DNA of 64,000 nt, taken from NCBI GenBank assembly GCA_045592985.1, contig JAZNVU010000008.1:20384-84383 (forward strand), in the 5' to 3' direction. Made by a program: the position numbers and the translations under genes. The stretch comes from UMGS172 sp045592985 (lineage in GTDB: Bacteria > Bacillota > Clostridia > Oscillospirales > Acutalibacteraceae). Positions 8,462-16,596 of the stretch are shown here, one piece after another (the first letter of the stretch is position 1; each line of letters begins with the position of its first letter). The notes below the pieces were generated by a model. That model searched no databases, was not told where the DNA came from, and saw only the letters and a program-made list of their open reading frames with translations.

Positions 8462-9835
8462 TTACGGACGCAAACGGTCGCGGTCACGTGGGAACGCTGT
8501 TGCCTGCTTAATGTTGTCAAGTCCTAAAATGTTCTGAACAATTCGCTCAAGACCCAGACCCATACCGCCGTGAGGAGGCATACCGTACTTATGCATGGTG
8601 AGGTAGTCTTCAAACTCCTCTATATCCATGCCTCTTGCTTTCATTTTTGCTACCTGCATCTCATAATCGTGGATACGCTGACCGCCTGTAGTGACCTCAA
8701 GACCGTTAAGCAACATATCGAAACTTAAGGTGTACTCAGGATTCTCGGGGTCTTCCATAGCATAGAAAGGACGTTTTACGGTGGGGTAGTGGGTAACGAA
8801 AACTATGGGAGAGTTATACTCTTTAAGGAAGTATTCACCCAACCATTTTTCCTCTTCGGGAGCAAAGTCGGGTTCTGCCAAAGCAAGTTCGCCCTGCTTT
8901 CCTGGGTGTGCATCGGCAAAAAGTTTCTTAGCATCCATAAATTTGATTTTGGGGAAGTTTTCAATTTCGGGAAGCCTTGCATCCTTGCCAAGGTACATTT
9001 CAAGTTCGGGTGCATACTGCTCGTTGAGAACTTTGAACATAAACTTGAACATTCTTGCCTCAAGTTCCATCAAATCTTCAAAGGATTCGATAAAGCCCAT
9101 TTCAAGGTCAAGACCCTGGAATTCATTGATGTGACGGTTGGTGCTGTATTTTTCGGCACGGAAAACGGGGCCTACGGTGAATACTTTTTGGAAAACGCCA
9201 ACCATTATCTGCTTGTAGGTCTGAGGGCTCTGGTTAAGATATGCTTTCTGACCGAAATAATCGACCTCAAACATATCGGCACCGCCTTCGGCACCTGCGG
9301 TGACCATTTTGGGCGGAATAAACTCAGTAAAGCCTTCCTGACGCAAGAACTCGCGGAAAGAATAAAGCACGCCGTCGGCAATTTTCAGTATTGCTCTGAC
9401 CTTGGGGTTGCGAAGCGAGATTATACGGTTATCAAGCAAGGTGTTGAGGTTAAGTTTGTCAATTTTCTTATCGTTGCCAATCTCAATGGGTGGAATTTCG
9501 GCACGTCCCGAAATGCGTTTCATTTCGTTGATACGGATGTCGAAGCCCAAACGGCTGCGCTCCTCAACAATAAGAGTACCGTCAATCACAACACATTCCT
9601 CAACCGAGAAATCTTTGATGTCGACGTTAGAAATGCCTTCTTCCCAAATGCACTGGAAAACCATGCGTGCGGTTCTGACGATAACAAAGGCAAAACCACT
9701 CATTTCTCTGATGCGGTGCAATGTGCCTTTAAGCGTTACCTTGTCGCCGTCTTTGATGGTTCCGTTTTTAAAACCGTCGATAACGTACGCAATGTCAGTG
9801 GTGTCTAATTTTTTTTCGGTGTTCAAAAATTCCAT
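8462..9835 (-). CDS. aspS: Aspartyl-tRNA synthetase, archaeal-type (probably non-discriminating)
   Basis: A 457-residue class II synthetase. An OB-fold anticodon-binding domain (about residues 25-125) precedes the catalytic domain. Motif 2 region VFRAEKYSTNRHINEFQGLD and motif 3 GMGLGLERIVQ are visible. The absence of the bacterial GAD insertion, the length, and the segment GAEGGADMFEVDYFG are those of the archaeal/AspRS2 family rather than AsnRS. Being last in an operon with gatCAB suggests that it charges both tRNA-Asp and tRNA-Asn with Asp, with GatCAB amidating the latter. That is inference, because discrimination cannot be read with certainty. The start has AAAGGAGG upstream, 30 bp after gatB. 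Confidence 0.9.
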   Translation of the reverse strand: MEFLNTEKKLDTTDIAYVIDGFKNGTIKDGDKVTLKGTLHRIREMSGFAFVIVRTARMVFQCIWEEGISNVDIKDFSVEECVVIDGTLIVEERSRLGFDIRINEMKRISGRAEIPPIEIGNDKKIDKLNLNTLLDNRIISLRNPKVRAILKIADGVLYSFREFLRQEGFTEFIPPKMVTAGAEGGADMFEVDYFGQKAYLNQSPQTYKQIMVGVFQKVFTVGPVFRAEKYSTNRHINEFQGLDLEMGFIESFEDLMELEARMFKFMFKVLNEQYAPELEMYLGKDARLPEIENFPKIKFMDAKKLFADAHPGKQGELALAEPDFAPEEEKWLGEYFLKEYNSPIVFVTHYPTVKRPFYAMEDPENPEYTLSFDMLLNGLEVTTGGQRIHDYEMQVAKMKARGMDIEEFEDYLTMHKYGMPPHGGMGLGLERIVQNILGLDNIKQATAFPRDRDRLRP

Positions 9836-9865
9836 TTTTATGTCCTCCTTTAAGGTGATTAAATG

Positions 9866-11305
9866 TTATAATTTAGCAAGTTCTTCAGCCACCATACGGT
9901 TGACCGTATCGGGTGCTGCTTTGCCTCGCATTTCGCGCATTACTTGTCCCACAAAGAAGCCGACAACCTTGGTTTGTCCTGCTTTATATTGCTCTACCGG
10001 TCCTTGATTTGCGGCAATTATACGTTTTACCGCTTCTCTTACAGCCTCGCTGTCGTCAACCTGTTCAAGTCCGTTTTCTTTGATGTATTTTTCAGCATCA
10101 AATGCACCGTCCGAAAACAGCATTGCCTCAAACACCTGCTTGCCGTTTTGTTTGCTTACGCGTCCGTCCAAAACAAGTTTTATAAACGATGCAAAGGTAT
10201 TAACATCGAGACTTATGTCCTTAGGGTCAATGTTTTTTTCGTTTATAAAGAAGAGCAATTGGCTTATCATCCAATAGCGTACTTCTTTTGGCTGGTTGCA
10301 TATGGCCACAGTGTCCTCAAACAAGGTTGCGAGATACTTGTCACCTGCAAGAAGTTCGGCATCGGCTTTTGACAAACCATAACTTTCCATAAACCGCAGA
10401 ACTTTTTGGTCGGCAAACTCGGGCAACGCGTTTTTTAGTGAGTCAATATATTCTTCTGACAAAAGTAGAGGTGGAATATCCGGTTCAGGGAAATAACGGT
10501 AGTCCTCAGCATTTTCCTTAGAGCGCATGGCAAAACTTTGACCTTTTGTGTCATCCCAACGGCGTGTTTCCTGCAAGACTTGTCCACCTTGCTCCAAAAT
10601 CTTAATCTGCCTTGCCGATTCATATGCAATGGCACGTTTTATAGCCTTGAAACTGTTGATGTTTTTCATTTCGGTGCGGGTGCCAAACTCTGACGAGCCT
10701 TTGGGTCGCACCGAAAGGTTAACGTCGGCTCTGAGAGAGCCTTCCTGCATCTTGCAGTCCGAAACACCTAAATACAAAAGACGCGATTTTAGATTTTCAA
10801 GGTAGGCTATAACCTCGTCAGCCGTTCTGAAGTCGGGTTCAGATACAATTTCGATAAGCGGTACACCGCATCGGTTGTAGTCGATGTAAGAAACATTGCC
10901 GTCGTCGGAATGTATAAGTTTTCCCGCATCTTCTTCCATGTGAATTTCATGTATACCTATCTGCTTTGTTTCGCCGTCTGCCGAAATTTCCAAGTGTCCG
11001 TCTTTACAGAATGGCAGATAAAGTTGCGATATCTGATAGGCTTTGGGCAAATCAGGGTAAAAATAATTTTTTCGGTCAAATTTGTTATAATTGTTAATGT
11101 TACAACCAAGTGCCAACCCTGCCATTACGGCATATTCAAGTACTTTTTTGTTGAGCGTTGGCAGTGTTCCGGGGAAACCGGTACACACAGGGCAACAATG
11201 GGTGTTGGGCGTACCGCCAAACTCGGTTGTGCAGGAACAGAAAACCTTGGTTTTGGTCGAAAGTTCCACGTGGACCTCAAGTCCCATTACAATTTCCCAT
11301 TCCAT
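9866..11305 (-). CDS. gatB: Asp-tRNA(Asn)/Glu-tRNA(Gln) amidotransferase subunit B
   Basis: 479 residues, the full usual length. The N-terminal catalytic cradle begins GLEVHVELSTKTKVFCSC and includes the CCPVCTGFPGTLP segment, with cysteines typical of the metal-binding site. The C-terminal helical and YqeY-like tail domains follow (ending TVNRMVAEELAKL). GatB phosphorylates the mischarged aminoacyl-tRNA and receives ammonia from GatA. Its start codon shares one base with the gatA stop (TAATG), with GGAGGTG upstream, so the genes are coupled. Confidence 0.97.
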   Translation of the reverse strand: MEWEIVMGLEVHVELSTKTKVFCSCTTEFGGTPNTHCCPVCTGFPGTLPTLNKKVLEYAVMAGLALGCNINNYNKFDRKNYFYPDLPKAYQISQLYLPFCKDGHLEISADGETKQIGIHEIHMEEDAGKLIHSDDGNVSYIDYNRCGVPLIEIVSEPDFRTADEVIAYLENLKSRLLYLGVSDCKMQEGSLRADVNLSVRPKGSSEFGTRTEMKNINSFKAIKRAIAYESARQIKILEQGGQVLQETRRWDDTKGQSFAMRSKENAEDYRYFPEPDIPPLLLSEEYIDSLKNALPEFADQKVLRFMESYGLSKADAELLAGDKYLATLFEDTVAICNQPKEVRYWMISQLLFFINEKNIDPKDISLDVNTFASFIKLVLDGRVSKQNGKQVFEAMLFSDGAFDAEKYIKENGLEQVDDSEAVREAVKRIIAANQGPVEQYKAGQTKVVGFFVGQVMREMRGKAAPDTVNRMVAEELAKL

Positions 11306-12738
11306 TAGAGGTTCACCTCCGTCTGATATGCAAAACCTACGTTCAGCACCGTTTGGTCTCGGAATGCTTTTCCTATAAACTGAGCACCTATAGGAAGCCC
11401 GTTTTTGGTAAAACCGCAGGGCACCGACAAAGCAGGCAACCCTGCAATGTTTGCCGAAACGGTGAAAATATCCGAAAGGTACATACTTAACGGGTCTTTA
11501 AGTTCACCCGATTTTGGTGCCGCAACGGGTGTTACGGGACAGAGTACAATATCGTATTGCTCAAAAATTTCGTTGAATTTTTTTGAGATTACCGATTTTA
11601 CCTGAAGCGCTTTGCGGTAATAAGCATCATAGTATCCGCTTGAGAGTACAAAAGTACCAAGCATTATTCTGCGTTTAACCTCGTCGCCAAACATTTGTGT
11701 TCGGGTGTTTTTGTAAATGTCGGCAAGGTTTTCACCGTCTACTCTTGAACCGTATTTTATACCGTCAAATCGTGATAGATTTGAACTTGCCTCAGCCGAC
11801 GCAATAATGTAATAAGCAGGTACTGCATAATCCATAACGGGAAGACTTACTTCCTCTACGATAGCGCCTTTATCACGCAAAACGGTTGCAACTTTGTTTA
11901 CGCTGTCTTTAATTTCGGGGTCAAGACCTTTAACATCAAAACATTCTTTCGGCAGACCGATTTTAAGACCTTTTATATCGTCGGTCAGCGAGTTTAAAAA
12001 GGTGGGGTTAATATCAAGCGAGGTACTGTCTTTCGGGTCGATACCTGCGATAATGTCCATCATTGCGGCGCAGTCACGCACGTCCTTTGCAATGGGTCCA
12101 ATTTGGTCAAGTGACGACGCATGTGCCACGAGACCGTAGCGCGATACGGTGCCATAGGTGGGTTTAAAACCGGTAACACCACAGAGTGCAGCAGGCTGAC
12201 GAATACTTCCGCCTGTGTCGGAACCCAAAGAGATAACGGCTTCGCTCACAGCAACAGCCGCTGCCGAGCCGCTTGATGAACCGCCCGAAACACGGGTTAC
12301 GTCATAAGGGTTGTTTACGGCACCGAAACACGAAGTCTCACCAGTGCTGCCCATGGCAAACTCGTCAAGATTGGTTTTGCCCAACACTATCATACCGTGT
12401 TGCTCTAATTTTTCAACAACCGTTGCATCGTAAAACGGAACAAAATCCTCCAACATTTTAGAAGCGCAGGTGGTTTTTATGCCTTTGGTGCAAATATTGT
12501 CCTTTATAGCAACAGGTACACCTGCCAAAGGACCAAGAACTTCGCCATCGGCTATTTTCTTGTCAATAATAGCGGCTTTTTTTAATGCCTGTTCACCGTT
12601 TACGGTAATATAAGCATTGATTTTTTTGTCGGTCTCGTCGATTTTTTGCAATACTGTCCGCACAAGTTCGGTCGAAGTAATTTTACCTTCTTTTATTGCA
12701 AGACCTAATTCAACTGCACTTTGCCCGGTAATATCCAT
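11305..12738 (-). CDS. gatA: Asp-tRNA(Asn)/Glu-tRNA(Gln) amidotransferase subunit A
   Basis: A 477-residue amidase-signature glutaminase that supplies ammonia to GatB. The Ser-cisSer-Lys machinery is visible: Lys in AIKDN, the Ser-rich GGSSSGSAAAVA loop and Ser in GSDTGGSIRQPA. An in-frame ATG at 12753 overlaps gatC, but GGAGGAAG sits just upstream of the ATG at 12738, so the protein is taken to start MDITGQSAVELG, 11 bp after gatC. It is the second gene of the T-box-controlled operon. Confidence 0.97.
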   Translation of the reverse strand: MDITGQSAVELGLAIKEGKITSTELVRTVLQKIDETDKKINAYITVNGEQALKKAAIIDKKIADGEVLGPLAGVPVAIKDNICTKGIKTTCASKMLEDFVPFYDATVVEKLEQHGMIVLGKTNLDEFAMGSTGETSCFGAVNNPYDVTRVSGGSSSGSAAAVAVSEAVISLGSDTGGSIRQPAALCGVTGFKPTYGTVSRYGLVAHASSLDQIGPIAKDVRDCAAMMDIIAGIDPKDSTSLDINPTFLNSLTDDIKGLKIGLPKECFDVKGLDPEIKDSVNKVATVLRDKGAIVEEVSLPVMDYAVPAYYIIASAEASSNLSRFDGIKYGSRVDGENLADIYKNTRTQMFGDEVKRRIMLGTFVLSSGYYDAYYRKALQVKSVISKKFNEIFEQYDIVLCPVTPVAAPKSGELKDPLSMYLSDIFTVSANIAGLPALSVPCGFTKNGLPIGAQFIGKAFRDQTVLNVGFAYQTEVNL

Positions 12739-12749
12739 AACTTCCTCCG

Positions 12750-13037
12750 TCATTCCACAGTTTTAGGCACAACAAACCCGGTATCGGTGCTTGCTTTAGC
12801 ATTTTTTAAAATATCTTCTTTGGAATAGGACGGTTTTACTTCGTCCTCACGCAAAACGTTGGTGATATCGACAATGTGTGACAACGGCTCAACGCCGGCA
12901 GTATCAAACTGATTTAATACGTCCATATATTCAACAACTTTGCTTAGGTCATGCTTCATTTTTTCGGCAGAAGTTTTGTCGAGACTAAGTTTTGAAAGTT
13001 CGGCAATGCGGCTTACAAGTTCGTCGGAAATCTGCAT
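12750..13037 (-). CDS. gatC: Asp-tRNA(Asn)/Glu-tRNA(Gln) amidotransferase subunit C
   Basis: 95 residues, normal for the family. It starts MQISDELVSRIAELSKLSL and carries the conserved central LNQFDTAGVEPLSH segment and LREDEV, which wrap the GatA-GatB interface. It is first in the operon, directly after the T-box terminator, with AAAAAGGAG upstream. Confidence 0.95.
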   Translation of the reverse strand: MQISDELVSRIAELSKLSLDKTSAEKMKHDLSKVVEYMDVLNQFDTAGVEPLSHIVDITNVLREDEVKPSYSKEDILKNAKASTDTGFVVPKTVE

Positions 13038-13055
13038 ATTCTACTCCTTTTTAAA

Positions 13056-13320
13056 AAAACAAAAACCGTCTTTATCCCTTACAAAAAGGGACGAAAGACA
13101 GCTTCCGCGGTACCACCCTGATTAGCCATAAGGCTCACTTTAATGAAATTAACGCTTGTCTCACGTGCGGGTCTACTAAGTGTTACCTTTTCTTCCGCCG
13201 GCGGGTCGGTAAAACCTATTGGGATGTCTTTCATCGGTTGCTTTTGTTACCGTTTTCCACCCGTGACGGCTCTCTGTAAACACAGCAAAGGACTACTTTT
13301 TCCCACAGCGCCTTTAGTTT
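13056..13320 (-). promoter_or_regulatory. T-box leader controlling gatCAB-aspS, Asp (GAC) specifier by alignment
   Basis: On the minus strand the leader has the AGTA bulge, the AGAGAG segment of stem I, and the T-box sequence TGGTACCGCG (13106-13115). A terminator hairpin (13068-13080 with 13086-13099, run of Us) follows. Lining up stem I with the Trp and Cys T-boxes elsewhere in this window (GAA-codon-A-C/T-C-C) places the specifier at 13226-13228, reading GAC (Asp). Known mechanism: uncharged tRNA binds the specifier and T-box, and prevents termination. The specifier is read by eye. Confidence 0.9.
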
Positions 13321-13326
13321 TAGTTG

Positions 13327-13355
13327 ATTATATATTATTATTTCTTCTTTGTCAA
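13327..13355 (-). promoter_or_regulatory. Consensus sigma-A promoter of the gat operon
   Basis: On the minus strand TTGACA (13355-13350), a 17-bp spacer and TATAAT (13332-13327) form a perfect consensus promoter. Initiation should fall near 13320, just before stem I of the T-box. Confidence 0.9.
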
Positions 13356-13485
13356 GATTTATTAGAAAGCCGACGCTTTTAAAAGGTAACAAAATTGACA
13401 CTAAACTGTAATGTAGTTGAAACGATTTTTTACTATATACTGTGTATAATGAATTTAATGAGTTATACATGTGGTGGTGATTGTC

Positions 13486-14163
13486 GTGAAAAAGGTGAAA
13501 ATAAAGGAAATTTTGAGTGTTGTTTCGATTATCACTTTGCTACTTTGCGCATATTTGCCTAAAACTTACAACAACACCTCGATTTCTGCCGATTTCAGCA
13601 CCACCGTTTTAGCGCACACCACTGCACAGAACGCCGAAGAATCAGGCTTGGAGGGTAGTAGCGTCGAACCTACCTCAGGGGTGACTGCCGTCAACAACAC
13701 TTCTGTCGAAATGAGCGACGATATGTTGGAAGCACGTTTCATTTCTATGCTAAACATCAACAACGCCTTCAATTCTGCTTTTGAAAACGATACAATGCTC
13801 GTAAAATGTTCGGCAGTAAGCCTTTCGGATTACGCGCAGGATTTGGCAGGTTACGGCCTTTGCGTACACGAGTGTCTTATCGAAGGCTTTGCCAAGAGTT
13901 TTTACGGAGTAAAACCAACCTTTATCCGAGATGACGAAGCCGAGTCACCAAAAGGATATGTGGCACTTCCTCCGATGGGAATGGACCAGAATCTGCACAC
14001 CCTTGTTTCAATGACTAAAAATGACAGCGGATACGAGGTGTTGACCTGCATGAAGAGTTATGACGGTGGCGAGGAATATGCAACCTGTCTTGTAAAAGCG
14101 CTTTTTGTCCCAAATGAAAAGTCGGAATTCGGGTTTAATCTTGTGAGTTGCGAAACTCTTTGA
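13486..14163 (+). CDS. Hypothetical membrane-anchored or secreted protein
   Basis: 225 residues, not recognised. It starts with a basic stretch (MKKVKIKEI) and a hydrophobic segment (ILSVVSIITLLLCAYL), then a Ser/Thr-rich linker (about 25-75) and a globular part containing 'MSDDMLEARFISMLNINNAF' and DYAQDLAGYGLCVHECL. A single signal/anchor segment implies an extracytoplasmic position. An upstream GTG at 13471 is in frame, but GGTGGTGA lies just before the GTG at 13486, which is preferred. TATAAT at 13445-13450 may be its -10. It is followed by a lipoprotein gene with its own promoter. Confidence 0.65.
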   Translation: MKKVKIKEILSVVSIITLLLCAYLPKTYNNTSISADFSTTVLAHTTAQNAEESGLEGSSVEPTSGVTAVNNTSVEMSDDMLEARFISMLNINNAFNSAFENDTMLVKCSAVSLSDYAQDLAGYGLCVHECLIEGFAKSFYGVKPTFIRDDEAESPKGYVALPPMGMDQNLHTLVSMTKNDSGYEVLTCMKSYDGGEEYATCLVKALFVPNEKSEFGFNLVSCETL

Positions 14164-14171
14164 TACAAATG

Positions 14172-14200
14172 TTGAAAAATTCATAAATTCGGTGTATAAT
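14172..14200 (+). promoter_or_regulatory. Promoter upstream of the lipoprotein gene
   Basis: TTGAAA (14172-14177), a 17-bp spacer and TATAAT (14195-14200). It begins right after the preceding stop codon and lies before the hairpin at 14216-14243. Confidence 0.7.
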
Positions 14201-14215
14201 AACATCGAACGTCAG

Positions 14216-14243
14216 CCGGTGCGAGGTTCGTACCGGTTTTTCT
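14216..14243 (+). terminator. Terminator or attenuator hairpin in the lipoprotein leader
   Basis: CCGGTGCGA (14216-14224) pairs with TCGTACCGG (14228-14236) with one mismatch, then TTTTTCTT. It can end transcription of the upstream gene, but it also lies downstream of the 14172-14200 promoter, so transcripts from that promoter must pass it. Confidence 0.6.
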
Positions 14244-14271
14244 TATATCGCGGTCAGTTGAGGAGATTAGT

Positions 14272-14931
14272 ATGAAAGAACTTTTAATAAAATTTGCAAG
14301 TGCTATTTGTATAATGGGTGTAATTTTCTCGTTTTCAGGTTGTCAGAAGGATAATACGTCAAGTGATGTTAACACATCTTACGAAAACCAGTCGGAGCAA
14401 ACCTCGTCGGTACTATTGCCGGTAGAAGCCACTTTTGACGAAAAATATACCCGCATGCTTCCCTCAGGCGAAGGTGAGGAAATGAACATAAAGGGTAATT
14501 TAGCGATAACCGTTACGGCAAATTCGGCTAAGATATATGACCCTACAAGTTACGAATCGCGTGAACTTAACACAGAATACACCTTGTCAAACGGTGTAGG
14601 TGTCGGTGATAAGTGCGATGATTTTATAAATCACTTCGGCATAGGAAGAGGGTACTATGTCGCTGTCGACAGTCAGGGAAACGCCGTTGATATTTCTAAA
14701 AAGTCCAACAAAAAGTTTACTTTTACGGCAATCTTGAAGTTTGACGAAGCCGAAAGAAAGATGTCATATTTTTCGGCAAGTATGATAGCCAACCACCTTG
14801 AGGGGATGTCAAACGCCGGTACACAGTATATTACAGGTGCTGATATCGGTAAGGACCTTTTGGTTGTCAGCCTTTCCGTTAAGGGCGATCTTACGGTTGA
14901 GAGTTTTGATATTAAGCATTTCATAGTGTAA
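14272..14931 (+). CDS. Putative lipoprotein of unknown function
   Basis: 219 residues with a clear type II signal peptide: MKELLIKFASAICIMGVIFS then FSGC (lipobox, Cys about residue 24). A Ser/Thr/Glu-rich linker (NTSSDVNTSYENQSEQTSS) precedes a mostly beta-type domain. No family was recognised. GAGGAGATT precedes the ATG. The start of the cardiolipin synthase gene 38 bp downstream suggests co-transcription. Confidence 0.7.
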   Translation: MKELLIKFASAICIMGVIFSFSGCQKDNTSSDVNTSYENQSEQTSSVLLPVEATFDEKYTRMLPSGEGEEMNIKGNLAITVTANSAKIYDPTSYESRELNTEYTLSNGVGVGDKCDDFINHFGIGRGYYVAVDSQGNAVDISKKSNKKFTFTAILKFDEAERKMSYFSASMIANHLEGMSNAGTQYITGADIGKDLLVVSLSVKGDLTVESFDIKHFIV

Positions 14932-14969
14932 TGTTGCGTATAAAAATATAAAAGAATGGGGGCAAGCAC

Positions 14970-16505
14970 ATGAAAAAAGAACACCGACGCGGTATACCGA
15001 TACCGGGACGTATAATCATGGCTGCCCTTCTTATCCTTGTACAAATTGCCTTTTTTGCCGTGGTCGGAATGTCCATTTCCATTTGGGCAACCGCGGTGCA
15101 TCGTTGTATCCAGGTGTTATCGCTGGTGCTGGTTGTTGCTATTATAAGCAAGCGTGATAATCCGAGTTATAAACTTGCGTGGATAATTTTTATAATAATC
15201 ATGCCGTTTGTGGGCGGTGTGCTATTCTTTCTGTGGGGTAACGGAAAGGCGCGCCCTGTTCTTAAGAAGAGGTATAATCGAAGGCACCGCATAAGTCGTA
15301 AATATCTCTTGCAGAACCACACGGTAAGCGAGGCTTTGCGAGAGCGTGATATTCATCATGCAAGGCAGTCGGAATACCTTTACCGCGAATCGGATTGCCC
15401 TGTTTACACAGACACTTCGGTGGAGTATCTGTCGCCGGGTGAAAAGTTTTTTCCCAGAATGCTTCAGGAGTTGCGTAATGCTGAAAAATTTATTTTCCTT
15501 GAGTATTTTATAATTGCGCGCGGTGAAATGTGGAATGAAATATATGCAATTTTAAAGCAAAAGGCAGCCGCAGGCGTAGAGGTTCGTGTTATTTTCGACG
15601 ATTTTGGTTCCATTTCGCGACAGAACAAAAATTTCATTAAAAGACTTCGAAACGACGGGATAAAGGTCATTGCTTTTAACCGCGTAAGGGCGTCTATCGA
15701 CCTGTTTTTGAACAACCGTGACCACCGAAAGATATGCGTGATAGACGGTTATGTTTCTATGACCGGCGGAATGAACATTGCTGACGAATACATTAATAAA
15801 ACCCATCCGCACGGATACTGGTTGGACAGTGCCGTTATACTGAAAGGACCGGCAACTGCCACATTTACGGTCTCGTTTTGCGAAATGTGGAGTTGCTTCA
15901 GCCGTGAAACGCTTGACCCGGCAAAGTATATAGTATATAATTTTCCTGTAAACAAAGGCTTTGTTCAGCCCTATGCAGATAACCCACTTGACCCTGTGCA
16001 CCACCCGGGCGAAGGTATTTACAGGCAGATTTTGGGAACGGCAAAAGACTATGTTTATATCACATCGCCGTATCTTATTTTGGATAACACTATGGTAGCG
16101 GCTGTGACTTCGGCCGCAAAGGCAGGTGTCGATGTGCGTATAATAACCCCGAAAATAAGGGATAAATGGTATGTCCATCCTGTTACACGCTTCAATTATC
16201 AGGAGTTGCTTGAGGCAGGAGTCAGAATATTTGAGTATACGCCAGGCTTTATCCATTCCAAACTCTTTGTGTCGGACGATGCTGTGGCAACCTGCGGTAC
16301 CATTAATATGGACTACCGAAGTTTTTATTTCCACTTTGAGTGTGGCGTGTGGTTTTGCGGTGTTGATGCAGTAGACGATATTAAACAACATTTTTTGCAA
16401 ATTCAAGACGAGAGTGAAGAAATTCTGCTCAAAAAATGGTCTAAACGACCCATTGGTCAACGTGTAATGCAGGCATTACTCAACGTTTTTGCACCTTTTA
16501 TGTAA
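14970..16505 (+). CDS. cls: Cardiolipin synthase, phospholipase D type
   Basis: 511 residues. Two or three N-terminal membrane segments (about 15-90, the last containing IIMPFVGGVLFFLWG) precede two PLD domains. The HKD motifs are H252-K254-D259 (HRKICVID) and H429-K431-D436 (HSKLFVSD), each followed by the usual G/N residues (GGMN, GTINMD). The enzyme condenses two phosphatidylglycerols to cardiolipin and glycerol at the membrane. Length and layout are standard. GGGGGCAAG precedes the ATG. It pairs functionally with pgsA at 51.6 kb. Confidence 0.95.
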   Translation: MKKEHRRGIPIPGRIIMAALLILVQIAFFAVVGMSISIWATAVHRCIQVLSLVLVVAIISKRDNPSYKLAWIIFIIIMPFVGGVLFFLWGNGKARPVLKKRYNRRHRISRKYLLQNHTVSEALRERDIHHARQSEYLYRESDCPVYTDTSVEYLSPGEKFFPRMLQELRNAEKFIFLEYFIIARGEMWNEIYAILKQKAAAGVEVRVIFDDFGSISRQNKNFIKRLRNDGIKVIAFNRVRASIDLFLNNRDHRKICVIDGYVSMTGGMNIADEYINKTHPHGYWLDSAVILKGPATATFTVSFCEMWSCFSRETLDPAKYIVYNFPVNKGFVQPYADNPLDPVHHPGEGIYRQILGTAKDYVYITSPYLILDNTMVAAVTSAAKAGVDVRIITPKIRDKWYVHPVTRFNYQELLEAGVRIFEYTPGFIHSKLFVSDDAVATCGTINMDYRSFYFHFECGVWFCGVDAVDDIKQHFLQIQDESEEILLKKWSKRPIGQRVMQALLNVFAPFM

Positions 16506-16596
16506 AATTTGGGATTTGTTTACAAAATATATTTTCACAATTAATATTTTCCAGATAATATGAGTAAAAAGAATTTTTACGAAACGGAGAAAGACT

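Noticed and set aside
8789..9808. 339-residue plus-strand frame across aspS
   Set aside because: Antisense shadow of the clearly recognisable synthetase; Cys/Phe-rich nonsense composition.
15552..16460. 302-residue minus-strand frame across cls
   Set aside because: Antisense to both HKD motifs of the cardiolipin synthase; no start signals.
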